DNA of 20,037 nucleotides, from assembly GCA_905221605.1 (NCBI GenBank), contig CAJNDS010001403.1:1-20037 (forward strand), read 5' to 3'. The stretch is from Symbiodinium natans (lineage: Eukaryota > Sar > Dinophyceae > Suessiales > Symbiodiniaceae). Positions 9,346 to 16,500 of this stretch are shown here, one piece after another. Made by a program: the position numbers and the translations under genes. The number at the start of each line of letters is the position of its first letter. The stretch's first letter is position 1. A model generated the notes under the pieces. The model searched no databases, was not told the DNA's origin, and saw nothing but the letters and a program-made list of their open reading frames with translations.

Positions 9346-9479
9346 AGTGCAAAGGGTCGAGGTCTCTAGGCTCTCAGATGTCTGCAATGCCAGTGAAGGG
9401 GCTGACAAACGACCTGCAGAAGGTATATCAAGAAAGCAGAGAAGCCTAGGGTCCTACTCCTTCTGCGATCGTAGCAAGC

Positions 9480-10241
9480 ATGGGCCGCCGCAACGTCGTG
9501 CAAGATATCCTCAATGATCTGCTGTTGGAATGGCTGCAGCCAGCTGAATGCGTGCGCCTGCAATGGACAACCCGCCGGCTGTCCGAAGGCCTGGGTCGGC
9601 AGTGCGCTTACCTGGCAACGGTGCGCGCTCGCGTAACGGCGGGCTTGAGGGCAGTAATGGAGCATGGCATGCTCTGTCCGTGCATGCAGGGCCTTCAGCC
9701 AGTGGAGCTGTTCGTCAACGGCCTGCAGCGACCGGCGTCGGAGTGGCTGCAAGTCAAGTGGAACGTGTCGACCGCAGCTCGAGCCGACCTGAACGGGTAC
9801 GCCCGCCACGTTCACGTGGACCAGGCCGACTTGCTTCAGGCTCTGAATCGCGGTGCTCCGCAGGATGTTGGCGACAGCTTGCATTTTCTTCGCCAGCACA
9901 CCGTCGCCATGCACCTGTACGTCGACGCCCCGCCGCACGTGGCACGCGAGCCCTTCGGCTGCATGGCGCCTTGTCGCTGGGGCGGCGGGCTGACAGTTTT
10001 TCTGGTGGACATGCGCGTGGAGCAGCTCGATTTCTACGTGGTGTGCTGCTGCTCGCGCCCGCCTTTCGAAGAGGACGACCGAGAAGAAGAGGAAGACGAC
10101 GTGGCTTCGTGGCTCTTCTCAGAAGACGAAGAAGAAGAGGATCTGGCGACGGACAGAACGGCATCTGCTTCCCCGAGCTCCTTCGCGCGAGAGGCCGCGA
10201 ACATCGGTCCGTTCACCGTCAGCGACTCTGACAAGGACTGA
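9480..10241 (+). CDS. 253-aa F-box-like protein with acidic tail (paralogue of the protein at 12606-13250)
   Basis: Residues ~5-42 (VVQDILNDLLLEWLQPAECV, then RLQWTTRRLSEGL) have the hydrophobic pattern of an F-box (LPxxLLxxIxxxLxxxDLxRLxxVxRxW), although Trp/Arg spacing is atypical and no Skp1-contact consensus can be verified. Residues ~58-190 form a globular region shared with the downstream paralogue, including HGMLCPCMQG, WLQVKWNVS, DLLQALN and a hydrophobic strand pair ending VVCCCSRPPFEE. Residues ~197-253 are a strongly acidic Glu/Asp/Ser tail. The start codon follows a pyrimidine-rich run ending in GTAG (9474) by a few bases. If the F-box reading is right, it would act as a substrate adaptor in an SCF-type ligase, which fits the ubiquitin-like neighbour. 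That role is inference. The gene is intronless. Confidence 0.65.
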   Translation: MGRRNVVQDILNDLLLEWLQPAECVRLQWTTRRLSEGLGRQCAYLATVRARVTAGLRAVMEHGMLCPCMQGLQPVELFVNGLQRPASEWLQVKWNVSTAARADLNGYARHVHVDQADLLQALNRGAPQDVGDSLHFLRQHTVAMHLYVDAPPHVAREPFGCMAPCRWGGGLTVFLVDMRVEQLDFYVVCCCSRPPFEEDDREEEEDDVASWLFSEDEEEEDLATDRTASASPSSFAREAANIGPFTVSDSDKD

Positions 10242-10250
10242 CTTTTGACT

Positions 10251-10450
10251 ATTATTTGATGTACGGGAGAATGCTCGCAATGGAGCCGAAACGGCACGAG
10301 AGTGCTGCCAGTACAGTGTACAGCAACGCAGCTAAGGCGCGAGAAAATGTAAGATGCTGAGTATGGGAATGCTGGGCAATGCGCTGCTTGACAAGGCAAT
10401 GTTTCTGTTGCACCATGATGTTGCTCGGTATGTCGCAACTGTCAGAGTCA
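10251..10450 (+). repeat. duplicated intergenic module, copy A (about 200 bp)
   Basis: This matches 11651-11850 at an almost constant offset of 1400 bp with only scattered differences. Shared words include CGCAATGGAGC, GAAACGGCACGAGAGTGCT, GGCGCGAGAAAATGTAAGAT, GCTTGACAAGGCAATGT and GATGTTGCTCGGTATG. It spans the whole 3' element of the F-box-like gene and continues towards the next start codon. A third, partial copy lies at 12521-12605. Confidence 0.9.
10310..10348 (+). promoter_or_regulatory. 3' element copy 5 (AGTACAGTGTACAG)
   Basis: The exact 12-mer TACAGTGTACAG lies at 10312-10323, about 70 nt after the stop at 10241. GCGAGAAAATG follows 20 nt later. It is embedded in the duplicated spacer module, so it and the copy at 11710 are not independent of each other. 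Confidence 0.65.
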
Positions 10451-10556
10451 TGACAGGGCACGTGAAAAACGGGTTGCTAGCTTGCTTACGACTTGTCGGC
10501 GCTCCCGCAGCTTATTCTCACAGCTTCGAGTCCGCCTTTCACCCTGAATCTACACC

Positions 10557-11640
10557 ATGCAGTGGAGCGAGGATCAGCGCGCACTGGTGGCCCAACTCCT
10601 CAGCGCTCCTCCCCAAGTTGCTCTTGCGCATTTCGCCTGGGTGCCTCCGCACCCGACCGTGCAGACGGAGGCAGAGCATTGTGTTGCAGTGCCTATCCAT
10701 GTGTCTGACATGCATGCTTTACATCTATGCTTGACATCCATGCTTGACATCAGGTGGCCCTGGGATGGTGGGAGCTGCGCGTGCTGCTGACGCTGGGTCA
10801 GCCCGTACTGGACCTCGTCGCAAACTTGGGCAAACGCGATCGCAAGGCGCGGCGCCTCTATATGATACATACACCATGCAGCCTGATGCCTGCAGGTCCT
10901 GTCTCACCTCGGGGCCGTACGGCGAAGTTACGGCCCGCCACTTGCTTCAGAGGCCCGGATGGCGACGGCGTTGCAAGGACCGTATCCACCTGAGCTTGCA
11001 GGCCAACTGCTGGCAAAGCAGCTCGGGCGTCCTGTACGCAGACCCCGGAAACGTTCGTAGCTCGGTCAGGCTGTCCTCTCCTGAACAACCCTATTTCATG
11101 AAAGCACAAAGGCCTGCTACCTTCGCGTGTGGCAGCTTCTCCGCCTCGGCGAGTATATGAACAAGCCGCACATCAGCAACGCCGAGACGGCCGGGGACTA
11201 CATCGAGGCCCTGCGAAGAGCGCAGATCTGGATGTGTTCTTTGCGCGGGGAATTGGCAGGCTCTGTTGGGTATAAACTTCGTTGTCCAGCGGGCGATGCC
11301 CGGTCACCCTTGGGCCGAAGTGCTCCGACATGCAGCCGGGTGCATCGAAGAGGCGCGGTGTCCACGAACCACCGAAACCTCAGCCTGGCTAAGTCTGCCC
11401 TGCAGGCTGTGGATCTGGTCGAGCAAGAGGAGCAAGACGACGGCGCTTTCGACCTCCGCGGCTTCAACGGCCGTCTCGTCCGCTTGCCTTTCGTGGCTCC
11501 TCCCTCAGCTTCAGCTCGCCTGTTGCATCCCCGTCATGAAAGCTCAGCGAGGTTCATCCCGGCCGGTGGTAACGGAGATCGCCGCGACGTGCTCTCGGAG
11601 TGGCAGCCTCAGTCTAAACAATTTGAGGGCTTCGCATGTC
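10557..11640 (+). pseudogene. probable multi-exon (small-intron) or decayed gene, unknown family
   Basis: Coding-like blocks follow each other in different frames. From the ATG at 10557: MQWSEDQRALVAQLLSAPP. From 10754, just after a CAG: VALGWWELRVLLTLGQPVLD. From 10896, just after GCAG: VLSHLGAVRRSYGPP, continuing to MATALQGPYPPELAGQLL. From 11112, after AAAG: ACYLRVWQLLRLGEYMNKPH. From 11290, after CCAG: RAMPGHPWAEVLRHAAGC. From 11406, after TGCAG: AVDLVEQEEQDDGAFDLRGF. Nearly every block begins right after an AG, and the gaps are about 35-140 nt, which favours real small introns over random decay. Not every junction has a canonical donor in phase. A pyrimidine-rich acceptor-like site (CTTATTCTCACAG, ending 10523) precedes the start. 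The C-terminus is uncertain and may run into the repeat module. The family is not recognised. If spliced, it is an intron-bearing unit among intronless neighbours. Confidence 0.45.
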
Positions 11641-11650
11641 CGGGGCACTC

Positions 11651-11850
11651 ACTACTTGAGGTACAAGAGAACGCCCGCAATGGAGCTGAAACGGCACGAG
11701 AGTGCTCCCAGTACGGTGCACAGCAATGCAGCAACGGCGCGAGAAAATGTAAGATGCAGAGCATGGGAATGCTAGGCAACGTACTGCTTGACAAGGCAAT
11801 GTGTCTGCAACACCAAGATGTTGCTCGGTATGCCTGCAGCTGTCAGAGTT
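11651..11850 (+). repeat. duplicated intergenic module, copy B (about 200 bp)
   Basis: Direct repeat of 10251-10450. It continues to the right with sequence (CAGTTGTAGCACCTCG and onward) that is instead shared with 12560-12605, up to the ATG at 11889. It therefore links the end of the preceding gene to the leader of the next. Confidence 0.9.
11710..11723 (+). promoter_or_regulatory. 3' element copy 6 (AGTACGGTGCACAG)
   Basis: A diverged copy of the element within spacer module B. Its substitutions remove the perfect short stem. It lies downstream of the multi-exon or decayed gene at 10557 to ~11640. The diverged state fits weaker selection behind a damaged gene, but that is inference. Confidence 0.5.
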
Positions 11851-11888
11851 TCAGTTGTAGCACCTCGGAGATAAAGCACAGGCCCGTC

Positions 11889-12065
11889 ATGAACCATGGA
11901 GCACCGCCGAACTGCACTCCCCTCGTCTTAACTTGCGCTCTGGCGTGGAACGATGGCCCCGAAGCAACATTGTGGACAGCAGGCGGCCGTGTACTGGGAC
12001 CCATTCGCTGGCAGGACGCTTGGCAAGAACTTGTGAAGAAGGCAGGCGCAGAGGCCATGTTGTAA
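11889..12065 (+). CDS. small ORF, 58 aa, upstream half of a pair in one frame
   Basis: The ATG sits at the same point of the repeated leader as the ATG of the gene at 12606, which supports it as a real start. The product (MNHGAPPNCTPLVLTCALAW, then WTAGGRVLGPIRWQDAWQEL) ends at a TAA at 12063-12065. The next ORF begins 21 nt later in the same frame with no other stop between, so this may be the first half of one protein interrupted by a single nonsense mutation. No family is recognised and no membrane segment is seen. An in-frame extension upstream through the repeat module exists but is not credible. Confidence 0.4.
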   Translation: MNHGAPPNCTPLVLTCALAWNDGPEATLWTAGGRVLGPIRWQDAWQELVKKAGAEAML

Positions 12066-12086
12066 CCCGACCACGCTAGCCAGAAC

Positions 12087-12359
12087 ATGTCCTCCACGTC
12101 CCTTGTCGGCCGACTGCGTAAGGCGCACGCGAGCTTCGACATTGCCGACATCATCGTGGCAGCGAGGCGAGAAGCACTGAAGGACGGCCTAGACTGCAGC
12201 GAAACACCAGTAATTGTAGTCGTGAATCGACGTCGGCAACCAGAAGAGAGGTGGGTTGCCGGGCCCGCCCTCTATGATGTAGAGCTCCCGAAGTACAGAC
12301 TCGTGGGCAAACAGTCTCCGGCAGAACAACTGTTTCGTGCCAATAGACACACGCTTTGA
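12087..12359 (+). CDS. small ORF, 90 aa, downstream half of a pair in one frame
   Basis: It is in the same frame as the 58-aa ORF ending at 12065, separated by one TAA and seven codons. The product is soluble and mixed alpha/beta in appearance: a helical LVGRLRKAHASFDIADIIVA, a strand TPVIVVVNRR, then WVAGPALYDVELPKYRLVG. It may be an independent small gene or the C-terminal part of a ~155-residue protein broken by the stop. The family is not recognised. A degenerate form of the 3' element (GACGGTGCACAAAAAACAG) follows within 10 nt of its stop, nearer than for the other genes. Confidence 0.45.
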   Translation: MSSTSLVGRLRKAHASFDIADIIVAARREALKDGLDCSETPVIVVVNRRRQPEERWVAGPALYDVELPKYRLVGKQSPAEQLFRANRHTL

Positions 12360-12364
12360 ATGCA

Positions 12365-12383
12365 AGACGGTGCACAAAAAACA
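12365..12383 (+). promoter_or_regulatory. degenerate 3' element (GACGGTGCACA plus A-tract)
   Basis: It resembles copy 6 (TACGGTGCACAG) and is followed directly by AAAAAACAGG. It lies only a few nucleotides after the stop at 12359. Weak call. Confidence 0.25.
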
Positions 12384-12520
12384 GGCCACCGCCGGCTGCG
12401 TCGTCTGTTGATGTTGCATGCTTGTGTCGTGTATCCTTCTCTGACCGAAATCAGGTTATACGCTTTGCATTCACGTCGTCCGTAGCTTCCTTTTGGTGAA
12501 GTCGCTGTGATAGCGTATCC

Positions 12521-12605
12521 GTGCTGCAATAAGATGTTGCTCGGCGTGCCTGCAACCGTCAGAGTCGTCAGTTGTAGCACCTCGTAGATGAACCACAGGC
12601 GCATC
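12521..12605 (+). repeat. duplicated leader module, partial copy C
   Basis: It matches about 11801-11888: GATGTTGCTCGG, GCCTGCA, GTCAGAGT, CAGTTGTAGCACCTCG, CACAGGC, then an ATG. It lacks the left part of the module that holds the 3' element. It directly precedes the ATG at 12606 and so identifies that ATG as the counterpart of the one at 11889. Confidence 0.85.
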
Positions 12606-13250
12606 ATGAGCCTCGGTGGAATGCCAAGCAGCTGCTTGCGCATCGTCGCCGCGGGGTGCCCCGCCGCGGATCTTCTGCAACTGGCTGCGGCGGGCGTGGC
12701 GATTCGCAGTGCCCTGTCACCTGAAACAGCGATGCTCAATCTGCACCGACAGGCGGTGGCGGAGCAACTCAGTGGGTTGGTGCATCATGGCCTCCTACAC
12801 CCATCCATGCGAGGTCGTCTGAACGTTCTCGTGGAGTGGGACGCCGCCTTACGCCTCCATCCCCTCTCCTGGGTTCAGCATCGCTGGAACGTCAATCTGC
12901 AATGCGAGCGTGCGTGCAACGAAAACGACGAAGACGTCCTGCTGCATCTCAATGCTGCCAACGCCAACCGACCCGAAGTGGGCACGATCTGGAGATCCCT
13001 TTTGGAGAACTTGAGCCACTGGTACTTGATGCTGGATCTTCTGCCGCAACACCAGGGCAGACTCTTTGGCTTCGGCCCGCAGCGTCCGGAAGTCGTCAGC
13101 TTCTGCATGCTGCGCTACGACTTCGGAAGCTTCGCCGTCGTGCTCGTGTGCTACGAAGTGGAACCGTTCTGGGAGGGTTGGCTACACCACGACAGCAGCA
13201 CGGGCTCGCCGTCGCCCGTGTCCACAGGCAGCTCGGCAAGTGGCCCCTGA
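12606..13250 (+). CDS. 214-aa paralogue of the F-box-like protein at 9480-10241
   Basis: The core aligns with the protein at 9480: HHGLLHPSMRG against EHGMLCPCMQG, WVQHRWNVN against WLQVKWNVS, DVLLHLNAAN against DLLQALN. The tail of the core, SFAVVLVCYEVEPFWEGW, aligns with the LDFYVVCCCSRPPFEE region. The N-terminal PAADLLQLAAAGVAIRSAL has an F-box-like helix pattern but is weaker than its paralogue's. The acidic tail is replaced by a short Ser/Gly/Pro tail (SPSPVSTGSSASGP). I chose the ATG at 12606 and not the in-frame 12588 one, because the duplicated leader keeps an ATG only at the equivalent of 12606. The function is unknown; a substrate-adaptor role is inference. The gene is intronless. 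Confidence 0.65.
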   Translation: MSLGGMPSSCLRIVAAGCPAADLLQLAAAGVAIRSALSPETAMLNLHRQAVAEQLSGLVHHGLLHPSMRGRLNVLVEWDAALRLHPLSWVQHRWNVNLQCERACNENDEDVLLHLNAANANRPEVGTIWRSLLENLSHWYLMLDLLPQHQGRLFGFGPQRPEVVSFCMLRYDFGSFAVVLVCYEVEPFWEGWLHHDSSTGSPSPVSTGSSASGP

Positions 13251-13285
13251 GAAGTCCGAGGTAGACAGGTACCGGGAGTCGTTTG

Positions 13286-13353
13286 CTCGAACAGCAGTTT
13301 CGAGTCATTGTACAGTGTACAGGAAGACACGCGTGTCCTGTTTCAGAGGAAAA
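13286..13353 (+). promoter_or_regulatory. 3' element copy 7 (TGTACAGTGTACAG) flanked by two hairpins
   Basis: An exact consensus at 13309-13322, 59 nt after the stop at 13250. Upstream is a perfect CTCGAA/TTCGAG stem (13286-13304). Downstream is the palindrome GACACGCGTGTC (13325-13336), then GAGGAAAATG. Confidence 0.7.
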
Positions 13354-13579
13354 TGAAGGCCAATCGTGAGGCTTAAATATAGGCGCATTGCTTGAAGCAA
13401 AACAGTGTAGTCTGTGAGCAGATATGGAGCATGACTGGGTGTCCAGGGAGCGTGCAATCGGCTCAGGATGAAGTCTTTATGCAGCTCTGGCACACGAGCA
13501 ACCGCAGGTCTTCGGCATTTGCGTGCTCGAGCAACGTCTAGAATCTAAGAGCGCCCCCTCCAGCCTTCCGCGCACTGCA

Positions 13580-16500
13580 ATGGCCCGACTCGTCCTGCGC
13601 CGCCCGGCCGGGCTGCGGCAACGCCTGGCTCGTCGCCGCTCTCTTGCGGTCGGTGCAGATGGAAGCAATCCAAGATCCGGAACGAGAGTGTCGGGTAAGC
13701 CGGGCCCGTCAGGCACCCGTTGCTCAGGTACGCCTGCGCAAACATGCACATTCAGCATCCTGCAGAGCGGCAGCAAAGCTCGAGTTCACGCGGAGCGCAA
13801 GCAGACCTCGTGTCCGTTTTGCTCCGAAGCTGAGATGCGTGCCAACCTGCACAACGCTAGAGGCAAAGGAATCATCACATCCTCTTTGGCTTTCTTTGAA
13901 GAGAACAGTGACGAGATTTTCCAACGAGCACAAGATCGCATTCGAGACTTCTGCGGACACGCAACGCTGAGGACCTGCGTGGCCAGGCTGCAGAAGCTGA
14001 AGCAAGCAGGCGCAACTCGTGCCTTGCGTGCCAGGAACGCCAAGGTGAAAGCCCGTGCTCGAAAGCGTGCCGCAGAGGTCACACGCGCGCAGCAGTGGGC
14101 TCCTGTCCTCGCAGGCCGACAGGCGCAGATGAGGTTCACAGACTTGGAAACGGAAGATCACCGGCAGAGAGCCACTGAAGCAGACCTCGCGCTGAAGAGG
14201 AAGTTTCCGGTTGCATTCTCGGCCTCGACGTCCCCGGCCTCCTGGCAGAGCTCACTCGCCAATGCCTTCACGCGCTTTGCTAACTACCATTCATGGACAA
14301 TGTGCGCGCAATGCAATCGGTTGCAGCCCGTCAAATTTCGACCTGCAATGGCGCGGCCTAAATGCAAGCCGAACCCCCAGATCCGGTCCTGTCGGTATTG
14401 CCAGAAGGGAATCGGATACTGGGTGCCGACTGTGTCGGACGTCCCGAAGCCTTTGCAGTGCTTGGACAGGCCCGTCATTGACGCGCTTCGCATCTTTCGA
14501 GTGAACATTGGTAGGCCAGAGCGAGCGCACCCGGGCTACTTCGCACACACGGCCCCCACACGCTTCAGTTGGGAGCCGACGTCAGTCGAGGAACGGCTCG
14601 CGGCGCTGGACCAACGACAATGGCGGCGGGGAAAGAAAGCCTACGACTACTTGGTGGCCTCTGCAGACAGCTCGTATTCGCAATTTCTCCGCGCACACAC
14701 AATGTTCTTGCGTCGAAGAAACAGAGACATTGCATCTGGCGATGTGGATCCAGGCGAACCAGTTCCATTTCTGCCGATGAACTTCATGGAAACCGTTGGC
14801 CTCGAATGTGCAGTGTGGCCTCATCTCTACTGGACTACGGACATGTGCGAAACCTTCGTTCGAAGCCAGGACGCCCGGCGGCAACATCGTGGACAGGGTG
14901 CAGAGCCTGCCGATGGCGATAACGCCCTTGACGAGGAGGCGTCTGATGAGGAAAACGAGCTTGAAGGCATGGAGCCAGGGCAGTCGCACAGGCGACAGAC
15001 CGCCAAAGGCAGCTTTGTCGCGAAGGTGCTGTCGTCCGTCATCGGGTACGGGGCCGACAGGGAGCTTGAACAGTTCGTTTATGACCTCTGGCTGTGGAGC
15101 TCACTAGGCGCCGCCAAGCACGTCGGCGGCACGACGCTGCGGGGAGCGCTGGCAGGCAGGAGCTTCTCGCCTGCGTACTGGCAGACGCTGCATCAGGGCC
15201 TAATCGACTGCGTGGCGCAGATCGGCTTTCCGCACTTGTTCATCACCATCTCGCCGTACGAACCATCGGCTCCATATCACGCATGGGTCCAGGACGAGCT
15301 GGCCAAGATGCTCCGCACACGAACCAACCTGCCTGCGGCGGAGACCTTCCACCTGGCCCACCTTTTGCTGCAAACTGCAGAGGGTCTTATCGGTGGCACC
15401 AACAGACAGGGAAGCAACCAGAGCCGTAGGTGGACGGAGCACGTCCTGGCGTCCGAGGAGCCAGGTCAGAAGACCGTGCAAGAGATCTTCGGCAGGCTGG
15501 AGTTCCAGGATGGAAAAAGGAAGCGCCACGTAGGTCCAGCTCAAAGTTACCACGGGTCTGGTCGGGTTCATCTGCACCTGCTTGTCTGGCTGAAGAATCC
15601 AGAAGCCATTCCGTGGCAACGGGTCCTGCGTGCGGACCTCCCGCAGGAGGAGCCGGAGCTCCGAGACTTGGTCGAAGGGTCGCAGCTGGACTGGGAAGAC
15701 AGCGCCTGGCCACTGCGAGAGGAGCCAACAAAATTCGACCCAGAACAGAAACGTATCCTACTGCAGCACCCCTCAGATGCCAAGCAGGCAAATGTCAGGG
15801 CGTGGATGCCCGATGTCCTTGGTGCTTTGGGTTGCCACATGGACGTGCAGACTGGAAACGGGCGTGAGCTCCTGCTCCAATATGCCGCCAGCTACAATGC
15901 CAAGTTTTCGGATCAGTTTGCGACGAGCTGGCTGAACGAGGAGGCGACCGACTACCACCTGGCACGTCGCATCCTCTCGGAGTACCATCCCTTGGAGCCA
16001 GAGATGTGGCTGCAGTTGGCGGGTCAAATGTTCCGCCAGGTGGTTATGACGGGCGTCGTGCGGCGTGTGAACGTCAAAATACCATGGAAGCAGCTCCCGG
16101 ACGGTCGGCTCCAGGCCTACATGAACTGCACATGGCGACGCGAAGAGTGTAGCTTTCTCGAATACCTGCGTCTGAGTAACAAGGATGGGGGAAGACGCAG
16201 AGACCCACGAAGAGTGCTCGTGGCTGCCATTACAAGGAGTCGAATGACCGATGAATACTACGGGCAATGGCTGGTGCTCAATATACCATTCCGCAGAGTG
16301 GACGAGCTGTGGGATGAACGGGTCGAGCGGGTGCCCGAGGGCTATCGCATGCTGGCCCTCTGCCTGCTCAAGAAGCCTGGCCTCTGGGAGCGACCCCTCA
16401 ACGTGCGCGAAGAGCTCAAGTTGGCCGGCTACCGCGAGGCGCCCATGAACAACATCCTTGCCATGCTGGAGGCACACACGGCGGTCGTCAAGGCTTATTT

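Noticed and set aside
11127-12065. A single 312-aa protein across this region
   Set aside because: The frame runs straight through the duplicated intergenic module and its 3' element, and better coding signal switches frames inside it.
13523-13579. Upstream extension of the Helitron ORF
   Set aside because: It begins at a GTG. In a eukaryote the first ATG at 13580 is the likely start.
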